NCBI GenBank assembly: GCA_030148915.1
Contig: JASBSN010000040.1
Location: 1-57,125 of the forward strand
Length of the DNA: 57,125 bases
Source of the DNA: Thiogranum sp.
Lineage (GTDB): Bacteria; Pseudomonadota; Gammaproteobacteria; DSM-19610
Reading direction: 5' to 3'
Shown in pieces: positions 7,922-15,693 of the stretch (positions within the stretch are counted from its first letter, which is position 1; each line of letters starts with the position of its first letter). Both the position numbers and the translations under genes were made by a program. The notes under the pieces were generated by a model, which worked only from the letters and a program-made list of their open reading frames with translations, was not told the DNA's origin and did no database searches.

Positions 7922-10351
7922 ATGTTCAGGAAAACGGCCTTCGCCATGGCAATGCTGGGCGCCTTTGCCAGCGCCGACGTGGCGGCACTGGGACTGGGAG
8001 AGATTGAGTTAAAATCAGCGCTGAATCAGCCGCTTAATGCAGAAGTCGAGGTGCTTTCGGCGACTCGTCCGGAGCTCGACGAGTTGAAAGTCGCCGTAGC
8101 CTCCACCCAGGCATTTGCCAACGCCGGTATCGACCGGCCGCTGTTCCTCAACAAACTCCGCTTCGAGGTTACCCGCAGTGCCGATGGCAAGCCGGTGATT
8201 CGCATTACCAGCCGCGATGTGGTGCGTGAGCCGTTCCTGGATTTCCTCCTCGAAATGTCCTGGAGCAAAGGGCGCCTGGTACGTGAATACACCGTATTGG
8301 TCGATCCGCCGGTGACCATGCCGGCGCCCGCTCCGCTGACCCGGGCGCCGCTGCACGCCAGCGCCGCGCCGCGCCGCGCGACCCACACGGCGCAAATGCC
8401 GCCGGTGTCGTTCAGGCAGGGAGAGTACGGCCCGACGCGGCGTAACGATACCCTCTGGAGTATCGCCGAGTCGGTACGCCCGGACAGCGGCGTGAGTGTC
8501 GAACAGACCATGCTGGGACTGTTGCGCGCCAATCCTGAAGCCTTCACTGACAACAACATCAACAATCTCAAGGCCGGTTATGTATTGCGCGTCCCCGACC
8601 GCCAGGAGCTGACCTCGATCACCCGCGGTCAGGCACTGCGCGAAACCCGTCAGCAGTATTCCGCCTGGCGTAACGCTCCTTCTCCGGTGAGTCCGGTGGC
8701 GAGCGCGCCAACCGCAACCGCCTCCGCAACGGCAACTGACGCCGCCGCGTCACCCGCCGGGACTGGCGGCGCCGCGTCCAGTCTGCAGTTGGTCGCCGCC
8801 GACGCCCCAGCGGGTGTAAGCGGCGCCAAAGGGCTGAAAACGGTTCAGCAGGAACTGCTGATGGCCAATGAGGCACTGGAAGAGCAGCGCCGTCAGAGTG
8901 AGGAAGTGACCAGCCGGTTGAATCTGCTGGAAGAACAGATTGCCAACATGCAACGCCTGATCCAGCTCAAGGACAACGAGCTGGCGCGGCTGCAGGCGCA
9001 GGCCGCAACGCCGGCGGCGAGCGCGGCGGGGGCGACGGCCGAAGCGAGCACCGCGACTGAGGCGACTGAGATAACCGCCCCGACCGAAGCAACGCTCGAG
9101 GCGGCGCCCAGTACACCATTACCCGCCGCGGGCGGCGACGAAAGTTCGCAGCCTGCCGGCGACACGCCCCAAGCGCAGACCGACAGCGCACTGCCGCCCG
9201 GCGCACTGGCATCGGAGGGGCTCGCGCAGCATCCCGCTGAGACCCCGCAGAGCCCGCCGATGACCGCGCCGACGATGCCCGAGGCGGACCCGTCGGGCTC
9301 AGCGCCGGCGCCCGTGACGGCCGCGACATCGACCACCCCCGGGTTCATCGATCGCCTGCTGGCAAACCCGCTATGGTTGGGTGCCGGCGCCGCGCTGCTG
9401 GTGCTGCTGGGTTTCATCGGCTGGCGTCGCAAGCGCAGCGTGGAGACCGATTTCCAGGAAAGTATTCTGCAGGCTTCGCACGCGACCTCACGGGTTGCAG
9501 ACAGTGAGATCGTGGCCTCCGAGCCGCTCTCGGAAGACGCCAAGCCGGTGCAATCCTCGCTTCTGTCGGAATTTGCGGTCAGCGACATGGGCTCGATCCG
9601 TAACGACGGCGAAGCCGATCCACTTGCCGAGGCCGATGTCTATCTGGCTTATGGCCGTTACCAGCAGGCCGAGGATTTAATCAAGGACGCGCTTGAGAAA
9701 GACTATGAAAATGAAGATCTGAACCTGAAGCTGCTGGAAGTCTTCCTGGCCGCCCACAACACCGCCGCGTTTGACGATCATGCTCAGCTCATGCTGGTGC
9801 GACTGGGCGGTGGCGGCCATCCCGCGTGGGAAAAAGTCGCCGAAATGGGGCGCGAACTGAATCCTGACAACCCTATTTATCACGAAGATTCGCAGTCCCC
9901 GGCGCTCAGCGACGAAAGCGAGTTGAACACTGATGACCTGTCGGCGGACAGCGGCGTCGAGGAACGTTCTGCGCCGCAGGAAGACCCGGGACTGGATTTC
10001 GATATCGACCTCGCTTATTCCGGCGAGCCCGAGGAGGCCGAGCAACCCGATCGCGGCGATAACGAACCCCAAGCCGGCACCGAACCCGAAGCGTCAACAC
10101 CGCAAGACGCGCCGTTGGAGTTCAACCTCGAGGATTTCGACGGCCAGATGACCGACATCGACGAGCCGGAACAGGGTAACGGTGAACTGGCTGATCTCGA
10201 CGAAGTGTCCACCAAACTCGATCTGGCGCGCGCTTATATCGATATGGGCGATCCGGACGGCGCAAAAAGTATCCTCGACGAAGTCATGGAAGAGGGCAAT
10301 GAGGAGCAACAGGAAGAAGCGCGCGGCATTATGGCGCTGATTACTTCCTGA
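7922..10351 (+). CDS. fimV: FimV-family pilus/cell-pole assembly protein
   Basis: An 809-aa FimV/HubP-type protein, an inner-membrane, peptidoglycan-contacting scaffold for polar functions and type IV pili. Order of parts: signal peptide (1 to about 23), conserved N-terminal FimV domain (GEIELKSALNQPLNAEVEV), a LysM-like motif (about 170-225, NDTLWSIAESVRP...GYVLRVP), Ala/Pro-rich linkers, a coiled coil (about 300-360), one membrane helix (about 480-500, then WRRKRS), an acidic cytoplasmic region and the C-terminal FimV domain with a TPR-like helix pair (LDLARAYIDMGDPDGAKSILDEV). ATG at 7922 follows AGAGGA; an in-frame ATG-less extension upstream lacks a signal sequence. A terminator follows. 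Confidence 0.92.
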   Translation: MFRKTAFAMAMLGAFASADVAALGLGEIELKSALNQPLNAEVEVLSATRPELDELKVAVASTQAFANAGIDRPLFLNKLRFEVTRSADGKPVIRITSRDVVREPFLDFLLEMSWSKGRLVREYTVLVDPPVTMPAPAPLTRAPLHASAAPRRATHTAQMPPVSFRQGEYGPTRRNDTLWSIAESVRPDSGVSVEQTMLGLLRANPEAFTDNNINNLKAGYVLRVPDRQELTSITRGQALRETRQQYSAWRNAPSPVSPVASAPTATASATATDAAASPAGTGGAASSLQLVAADAPAGVSGAKGLKTVQQELLMANEALEEQRRQSEEVTSRLNLLEEQIANMQRLIQLKDNELARLQAQAATPAASAAGATAEASTATEATEITAPTEATLEAAPSTPLPAAGGDESSQPAGDTPQAQTDSALPPGALASEGLAQHPAETPQSPPMTAPTMPEADPSGSAPAPVTAATSTTPGFIDRLLANPLWLGAGAALLVLLGFIGWRRKRSVETDFQESILQASHATSRVADSEIVASEPLSEDAKPVQSSLLSEFAVSDMGSIRNDGEADPLAEADVYLAYGRYQQAEDLIKDALEKDYENEDLNLKLLEVFLAAHNTAAFDDHAQLMLVRLGGGGHPAWEKVAEMGRELNPDNPIYHEDSQSPALSDESELNTDDLSADSGVEERSAPQEDPGLDFDIDLAYSGEPEEAEQPDRGDNEPQAGTEPEASTPQDAPLEFNLEDFDGQMTDIDEPEQGNGELADLDEVSTKLDLARAYIDMGDPDGAKSILDEVMEEGNEEQQEEARGIMALITS

Positions 10352-10372
10352 GCGTCTCTTTACGAGCCACTG

Positions 10373-10402
10373 AAATCCCTGCGCTGGCGGGGATTTTTTT
10401 TG
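10373..10402 (+). terminator. Rho-independent terminator after fimV
   Basis: AAATCCC pairs with GGGATTT across a 10-nt loop and runs into eight Ts. It closes the leuCDB-asd-fimV transcription unit. A near-copy of this terminator and its TCTGCA downstream flank occurs at 20010-20046, on the other side of the respiratory gene block. Confidence 0.85.
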
Positions 10403-10454
10403 TCTGCACACCCCCCGTGGAACAGGTGTAGTTCGGGTACTGACCGGTTGGCGG

Positions 10455-11072
10455 CTACTCAGAGGGTGGCAGCAGGCTGTCAGCCGGGTCCGCCAGCGGG
10501 GGTCGAAACGGGGCAATGCGGATGGCTTTGGGCGCGACGATGCAGGCTTCGCGACACAGACCGCAGCCATTGCACAGGGTGCTGTCGATGACCGGTTTCG
10601 ACTGTTGCCAATGCAGCGCGCCGGGCAGCGGACAGCTGCCGTCGCAGGCGCCGCATTCGGGGCCTTGATAAGGCAGACAGCGGCCGCTGTCGATGCTGGC
10701 GGCAGCCAGTCGGGGTGGCGGTGGGGGCGAGGCCTTCTGATCCCGGTCCGGCAGTCGCAGCGCGCCGGGTTCACAGGCGCTGACGCAGGGCCAGCCGGCG
10801 CACAGGTGGCAGCCGTGGTTGACCAGATCCAGCGCCGGCGTGCCGGCGAACTGGGCGCCGAGGCGCGCGGGCAGGGCGAACACCACGCGGTGAGGGCAGG
10901 CGCCGAGGCAGGCGCCACAGCGCGTGCAGGCGAGCAGAAAGTCGAGTTCGTCGATGGCATACGGCGGGCGCAGCCAGTGCAGAGCGTGGGTGTTGACCCG
11001 CGCGTCGACTTCGCGGACCAGCGTCTGGCCGGCTTTTTGTGCGCTGCGGCGAAAAAAACTGCGGCGGTCCAT
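10455..11072 (-). CDS. NapF-like ferredoxin with four Fe-S cluster motifs
   Basis: A 205-aa iron-sulfur protein, last gene of the respiratory operon. Four cysteine groups are seen: CTRCGACLGACPH, CHLCAGWPCVSACEP, the split CLPYQGPECGACDGSCP, and CNGCGLCREACI, enough for about four [4Fe-4S] clusters. The layout is that of NapF, a cytoplasmic protein thought to help mature NapA. The N-terminus has RRSFFRRS but no hydrophobic stretch behind it, so export by Tat is doubtful. It starts 6 bp after the preceding polyferredoxin gene and is clearly in the same operon. Confidence 0.8.
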   Translation of the reverse strand: MDRRSFFRRSAQKAGQTLVREVDARVNTHALHWLRPPYAIDELDFLLACTRCGACLGACPHRVVFALPARLGAQFAGTPALDLVNHGCHLCAGWPCVSACEPGALRLPDRDQKASPPPPPRLAAASIDSGRCLPYQGPECGACDGSCPLPGALHWQQSKPVIDSTLCNGCGLCREACIVAPKAIRIAPFRPPLADPADSLLPPSE

Positions 11073-11078
11073 CGCGGT

Positions 11079-12611
11079 TTACATCCGCATTATCATCGGC
11101 TGCATCAGCAGCCACAGGCTGGTGGCGTGCACCAGCAGTGCAAAGGTCAGCATCGGCAGCAGGCGCAGGCGGGCGGGCGTGCCCTGATCGCCGGTCAGGC
11201 CCATGCTGCGGTGCCGGATCACCGCGACGGCCAGGTAAAACCCCAACATCATCAAGCCGCTCTGCAGGGCAAACAACATATCCTGGGGGAGCAGCAGGTG
11301 CAGATGCCGGGCGTGTTTCTCCGCCATACTGAGCGGCAGTGCGCCGCTGCCCAACGGGTTGGCGAACAGCGCAAGGAGGCCGTCGTTTTCACCTACCAGG
11401 TGATTGAGGTTGTGGGCCAGGTGGTAGGCAAACGCCAGTGGTAGGGTGACAAATGCCAGCCGGGCGAACAGCCGTGAGAAGGGTAGCGAGACCCCAGCCA
11501 GATGCCGCGTCAGCCAGACCGCCAGCGCATATCCGGCGAGCGGCAGCGCCATAGTGACGCCCAGGCCGATGGAAAAGCTCCACAGCAACTGACCGGAGTC
11601 GCCGATGCGCCGGGCCAGCGCGAGCATCCAGCTTTCCCAGAAGGGCATCATGGTCAGGCCGTGGAACAGGGTGAGCGCCAACAGCCCGAGCATGAACCAG
11701 GCTTCGTCCCAGTGCGGCCGTGCGTCCTGACTGGCTTCGACGCCCGGCGGTCGCAACCGCCAGGCGACATTTTCGTGCGGGCAGGACCGGGCGCAGTGGC
11801 CGCAGGAGGTGCAATAGGTGTTCTGGCTGATGCGCCCCATCACCAGGTGGGTCGGGCAGGGCTCGACCTCTGCGCTGCCGTGGTAGCAATCAAGGGTAGT
11901 GCAATCCGCGCACACCGCGCTATCAACCGGGCGCAGTTCCAACGGCGCGAGTTGCGCGTAAAAACCGACGGTGCGGCCTACCGGACAGAAATAACGGCAG
12001 AACGCTTTGCGCTCGAAGACCGCCAGCGATACGCTGGCCAGCACCAGCATCAATAAGGCGATAGAGGCCGTGGCGTAGGGGCTGGTGGTGACGCCGACGC
12101 CGAGTTCCAGCCAGGTCAGGCCGACGAACAACAGCAGCGCCGGCAGGATATTGCGCAGCTGTTTCGGCACCCGCAGGTTCAGGCTGCGCCCGGCCGGCGC
12201 GCGCCGCCACAGGCGGCGTTTGACCAGCCAGTCGGCGAGCGTGTCCCAGGGGCATACCGCGCACCAGGCCGAACCGAGGAAGAACACGCTGATGATCAGA
12301 CCGGTCCACCACAGGTTCCAGGTCAGGGCGGTGGCAATGTTGCGTTCCGGGATCTGGCTGCCCGTCAGGCCAGCGAGAATGACCAGTATAAAAAGGGCCA
12401 CGCTGATGATTTTCACAACCTGCAACGGCCCAGGGTGACGGGTGGCGTAGCGCACCAGGGCGCCCAGGGCGGGTAACCGTGTGAGGGTGTAGCGCCAGCG
12501 GCCCGGCGTGGCCGCCGCCGGCTGTAGCAGAGCGCGCAATGTCAACGCCAGCATGACCACCCAGACCGCCAGTGCCCAGCTCCAGGGCAGACCGGGATGC
12601 GTCATAATCAT
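11079..12611 (-). CDS. Membrane polyferredoxin of the NapH/NosR/CcoG type
   Basis: A 510-aa integral membrane protein with about ten hydrophobic helices and Fe-S motifs. CAVCPWDTL and CRYFCPVGRT are the CxxCP / CxxxCP pairs typical of NapH- and NosR-like electron carriers facing the cytoplasm; CADCTTLDCYHG and CTSCGHCARSCPHE supply further clusters. The C-terminal third is hydrophobic and histidine-rich (HLAHNLNHL, HARHLHLLLP), which could hold haem or metal but this is inference. The ATG overlaps the previous stop by 4 bp. It is longer than NapH (about 290 aa), so it is a second, distinct membrane electron carrier in the operon. Confidence 0.8.
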   Translation of the reverse strand: MIMTHPGLPWSWALAVWVVMLALTLRALLQPAAATPGRWRYTLTRLPALGALVRYATRHPGPLQVVKIISVALFILVILAGLTGSQIPERNIATALTWNLWWTGLIISVFFLGSAWCAVCPWDTLADWLVKRRLWRRAPAGRSLNLRVPKQLRNILPALLLFVGLTWLELGVGVTTSPYATASIALLMLVLASVSLAVFERKAFCRYFCPVGRTVGFYAQLAPLELRPVDSAVCADCTTLDCYHGSAEVEPCPTHLVMGRISQNTYCTSCGHCARSCPHENVAWRLRPPGVEASQDARPHWDEAWFMLGLLALTLFHGLTMMPFWESWMLALARRIGDSGQLLWSFSIGLGVTMALPLAGYALAVWLTRHLAGVSLPFSRLFARLAFVTLPLAFAYHLAHNLNHLVGENDGLLALFANPLGSGALPLSMAEKHARHLHLLLPQDMLFALQSGLMMLGFYLAVAVIRHRSMGLTGDQGTPARLRLLPMLTFALLVHATSLWLLMQPMIMRM

Positions 12612-13186
12612 CGTGCCTGCTCCTCTCGCGCGGCGCGAATCTTGCCGCGCATCAGACGGCGGCGCTGGACCAGACTGACGGTAATCAAAACGCCGATCAG
12701 CACGGCCACACTGATGCCGAGCGGCCCGAGGGGCGAAGGCTGGCCGATGCGCAAGGGAAAATCGATCAAGTAAGGCTGCCCCTGGTCTTCAAAAGCGGCG
12801 GTGACGATGTAATCGCCGCGTTGCGAGAAGACGAAGCCCTGGCGAAACACATTATCGTCCGGCGCCTGTTCGCCGATGATTTCTTCATGGCGGCTGAACC
12901 AGCTGTCGTCGCGTACGCGAAAGGTGACTTTACCGGTGTAAGGTGCGCTGCCGTCGAGGTGATTGACATACAGATTAATGCGGCCCGACTCGCCCGGGCG
13001 GGGGAAAGCCGGATACACCATGTAATTGACAAAGTAGTCGCCGATGCGGGTTTCCACCTGCATGCTGGGCGGAGTGTTGGAGTCTTCGTTGAGACTGTAG
13101 GACGGACGGCCCAGCACGTGGTGCGCGGCCACCGGCGACACCCATAGCCACAACAGCAACAACCCGATTGTCTGCCAGCCTTTCAT
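12608..13186 (-). CDS. Membrane-anchored periplasmic protein of unknown function (respiratory operon)
   Basis: A 192-aa protein with a signal peptide (MKGWQTIGLLLLWLWVSPVAA), a mature periplasmic domain beginning HHVLGRPSYSLNEDSNTPP, a beta-rich middle (VTFRVRDDSWF, GDYIVTAAFED) and a C-terminal membrane helix (about 153-172) followed by a basic tail. The two histidines right after cleavage and the beta-sandwich look suggest a metal-binding or assembly role like FixH-type proteins, but I cannot name a family. It overlaps both neighbours by 4 bp (ATGA), sitting between napG and the second polyferredoxin gene, so its product very likely works with them. Confidence 0.75.
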   Translation of the reverse strand: MKGWQTIGLLLLWLWVSPVAAHHVLGRPSYSLNEDSNTPPSMQVETRIGDYFVNYMVYPAFPRPGESGRINLYVNHLDGSAPYTGKVTFRVRDDSWFSRHEEIIGEQAPDDNVFRQGFVFSQRGDYIVTAAFEDQGQPYLIDFPLRIGQPSPLGPLGISVAVLIGVLITVSLVQRRRLMRGKIRAAREEQAR

Positions 13187-13791
13187 ATCCGGTGGGGCGT
13201 TACCGTACCGCGAGAACGCTCGACAATGCCGATCGGCAGGCTCGGGTGGGGGCAGACCTCGACGCACTGGCCGCAACCGACGCAACCGGACTGGACCACC
13301 GGTCGGTACTGGTTCCATAGGGCGAAGTCGATAGCCTTCGGGCCCAGTGGACAGATACTGACACAGGCGCCGCATATGCCGCGGTCGACCCAGGGATAAC
13401 AGGCACTGCGGTCGATCTGGGCGATGCCCATGTCGATGTCTTCGCGAGGCGTCACATTCAACGCTGCAGTGGGGCACACCTGCATGCACTTGTTGCACAG
13501 GATACAGGCTTTCGCCTCCGGGTTGATGTAGGGCGTATTCAGCAGGTCGCCCCCCTCGCGCTGAAAAAAACGAATACAGCGCGGTGGACAGACTTCAGCG
13601 CACAGGCCGCAACCGATACAGGCTGCGACGAAGGCCCGGTCGTCGGCCAGCGCGCCCGGGGGGCGTAAATGGGTGCGTGCTGCGGCCAGCACCGGCGGCG
13701 CCAACAGGCGGCTGATGCCGTAGGGCAGCGTCACCGCGGCCGTGGTCGCGGCGCTCGCCGCCAGGCGAACGAGGAAACCGCGCCGCTGCAT
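13183..13791 (-). CDS. napG: NapG-type periplasmic ferredoxin
   Basis: A 202-aa Tat-exported iron-sulfur protein. The N-terminus MQRRGFLVRLAASAATTAAV is a twin-arginine signal. Four cluster motifs follow: CIGCGLCAEVCPPRC, CILCNKCMQVCP, CYPWVDRGICGACVSICP and CVGCGQCVEVCPHP. NapG with NapH passes electrons from quinol towards NapA. ATG at 13791 overlaps the napH stop by one base (TGATG); an upstream extension in this frame runs inside napH and lacks the signal. It is one of two NapG-like proteins in the operon. Confidence 0.88.
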   Translation of the reverse strand: MQRRGFLVRLAASAATTAAVTLPYGISRLLAPPVLAAARTHLRPPGALADDRAFVAACIGCGLCAEVCPPRCIRFFQREGGDLLNTPYINPEAKACILCNKCMQVCPTAALNVTPREDIDMGIAQIDRSACYPWVDRGICGACVSICPLGPKAIDFALWNQYRPVVQSGCVGCGQCVEVCPHPSLPIGIVERSRGTVTPHRI

Positions 13792-14813
13792 CAGGCCACC
13801 GCCTGCTGGTGGCGCGCGTTGTCGCCGCTGTGCTGTTTGCGGTACTGGTGGCCGAGGTGCCCGGGCCCCTGCGGCGGAATATCCGCGAGACGCAGAGTGA
13901 AGGTCATGGCCTCGGTAGGGCATACGGCGATGCAGGCCGCGCAATTGTTGCACTCCTGGCCGAAACCGTCGTGCAACGGATCCAGGGCAAATTCGCACAC
14001 CGCGTTACATTTGGCGCAGTCGTTGCAATTTTCCACCAGGCGGCGGATGCGTACCAGACGAAAGCGCCCCAGCAGGGAATACAGCGCGCCACCCGGGCAG
14101 ACATAGCGGCAGAAGCCGCGCCGCGCCACCAGCAGATCGAACAGCAGCGTGCCGACAAAAAACACACTGCCCGCGCCCAGGCCGCCCTGGGCGATGGCGT
14201 AGTAGGCTTCGCGACCGACAATCGCCGGCGGGTAGACGCCGGCTACCAGTACCGCACCGGCGGCCGCCGATAACAGCAGGCCGACCCCCAGCGCGGCATA
14301 TTTTATCCGCCGGTCGAAACGGCGGGTGCCGGTCTTGAGACCCAGGCGCCGCAACCAGACGCTGAAATTGGTGTTGAGTTCATAAACAAAGGTCGCGGGG
14401 CAGATCCAGCCACAGAAAACGCGGCCCAGCACCAGGGTGAGCAGCACCGGGATTAGGGCGGTCAACAGAAACGGCAGGTACAGCGTATGGCCGGCCGCCG
14501 CCTGGCCGAGGGCCGCCAGCGGATCGCTGAGTTTCAGGCCGAAGAGGTTGGCCGACCAGGTGGTGCCCTTGACGGCATCCAGGTCTTTCGCAGGATCATT
14601 GGTAAAAGGCGCGCTCAGGGCTTCCATGGTGTCGTAAAAGCGTTGCTCGTCGGGCGCCAGCAGGTCATAGGCGTGCGCCGCGACATAAGTCTGGTAAAGA
14701 TGCAGAGCTGGCAGCAGCAACAGCGTCGCAAACACCAGCGTCAGCGTCAGCCAGCGCAGCTTGTTCAGATGGCGCCAGAGAAAAAAAGGTTTGCCGGTGG
14801 TTGCGGAACTCAT
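13791..14813 (-). CDS. napH: NapH-type membrane quinol dehydrogenase ferredoxin
   Basis: A 340-aa membrane protein with several helices, a periplasmic loop and NapH motifs: CGWICPATFVYELN and CRYVCPGGALYSLLGRF in the membrane part, then two ferredoxin clusters (CNDCAKCNAVCEF and CNNCAACIAVCPTEA) in the C-terminal cytoplasmic domain. NapH oxidises quinol together with NapG. ATG at 14813 is chosen; a TTG 36 bp upstream is possible, and neither has a strong ribosome site. Upstream is a 292-nt gap containing hairpin A3, so this gene may depend on readthrough or have its own start. Confidence 0.9.
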   Translation of the reverse strand: MSSATTGKPFFLWRHLNKLRWLTLTLVFATLLLLPALHLYQTYVAAHAYDLLAPDEQRFYDTMEALSAPFTNDPAKDLDAVKGTTWSANLFGLKLSDPLAALGQAAAGHTLYLPFLLTALIPVLLTLVLGRVFCGWICPATFVYELNTNFSVWLRRLGLKTGTRRFDRRIKYAALGVGLLLSAAAGAVLVAGVYPPAIVGREAYYAIAQGGLGAGSVFFVGTLLFDLLVARRGFCRYVCPGGALYSLLGRFRLVRIRRLVENCNDCAKCNAVCEFALDPLHDGFGQECNNCAACIAVCPTEAMTFTLRLADIPPQGPGHLGHQYRKQHSGDNARHQQAVA

Positions 14814-14970
14814 GGCTAAAACCTGTACCGGCGGCTCGGTTGCCGCCAATTTCGCAGGGTGATTCTCGCGTCCTGAGGGACCAAAGTGACCCCGGATTCG
14901 TACCGATGCGGGCCTGGAATTGGAGCCACCGGTGGTTTTGATGTTTTCGTGTCATTCTGCGTTGGCGCAG

Positions 14971-15055
14971 GCAGGTTTCGAGCGTTGCCTGGTTTTTGGC
15001 TTAGGGCGCCGCAAGCGGTGCATGCACCAAAAACCCGGCAACGCTCGAAACCCGC
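14971..15055 (+). repeat. Class A long hairpin, copy A3 (inside the respiratory operon)
   Basis: Stem 14971-14999 with 15027-15055 has only two mismatches. Apex is GGCTTAGGG-CGCCGC-AA-GCGGTG-CATGCACC, in which a G-T pair replaces a G-C pair of other copies. No class B partner is seen nearby. It fills most of the 292-nt gap between the two same-strand genes for the NapG-like and NapH proteins, so it would be transcribed in the operon mRNA. Nothing else is recognisable in this gap. Confidence 0.85.
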
Positions 15056-15105
15056 TTGATGCAAGCGGGCGCTACTATTCGTTCTGTGAATTTTTATCGG
15101 CTTCA

Positions 15106-15678
15106 CTAGCTGTAATCCGGAATAATGCGGATCGCCTGCGGCATTTGGATGCAGGAGCGTTCGCACAGTCCGCAGCCCACGCAACGCTCGGTGACGTGGG
15201 GTTGCTCCATCATGCCGACAGTGATGGCGATATCCTGCAGCGGGCAGGCACGGTAACAGACGCCGCAGCTTTTGCCTTGATAGGACAGGCACAGGCTCCG
15301 GTCCACCACGGCGCGCCCCATGTTCACGTGATCGAGAATCGCCTCGGCGGTATGCGCCACTGGCTGAATGGCGCCGCTGGGGCAGACCTGGCCGCATTTC
15401 ATGCACAGGATGCAGCCTTTGTCACGGGGGATGATGAACGGGGTGTCAGTCGAGGCGAGGCCGTTTTCCAGGCCGAAATAGCGGATACAGCGGTTAGGGC
15501 AGATCTCGCCGCACTGCCCGCAGTGAATGCAGGTGGCGGCGAAGTCCGCTGCGGCCAGGGCCCCCGGCGGGCGCAGGTAGCGCAGCGACGCATGGGCGGC
15601 CGCCGCCCGGGTGCCGCCGGGCACGACGGCCGCGGCAGCGCTTACCGCCAGGGCTTCGAGAAATTGCCGGCGCCGCAT
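15106..15678 (-). CDS. Second NapG-like Tat-exported ferredoxin
   Basis: A 190-aa periplasmic iron-sulfur protein. Tat signal: MRRRQFLEALAVSAAAAVV. Cluster motifs: CIHCGQCGEICPNRC, CILCMKCGQVCP, CLSYQGKSCGVCYRACP, CVGCGLCERSC. It begins 15 bp after the NapA-like gene and is the likely immediate electron donor to it. It is similar in plan to the other NapG of the operon, yet clearly diverged, indicating an old duplication or two separate electron routes. Confidence 0.85.
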   Translation of the reverse strand: MRRRQFLEALAVSAAAAVVPGGTRAAAAHASLRYLRPPGALAAADFAATCIHCGQCGEICPNRCIRYFGLENGLASTDTPFIIPRDKGCILCMKCGQVCPSGAIQPVAHTAEAILDHVNMGRAVVDRSLCLSYQGKSCGVCYRACPLQDIAITVGMMEQPHVTERCVGCGLCERSCIQMPQAIRIIPDYS

Positions 15679-15693
15679 GGCCGAGCCGCCGGT

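Noticed and set aside
13792-13998. Longer N-terminal extension of napG
   Set aside because: It lies inside napH in another frame and would bury the Tat signal.
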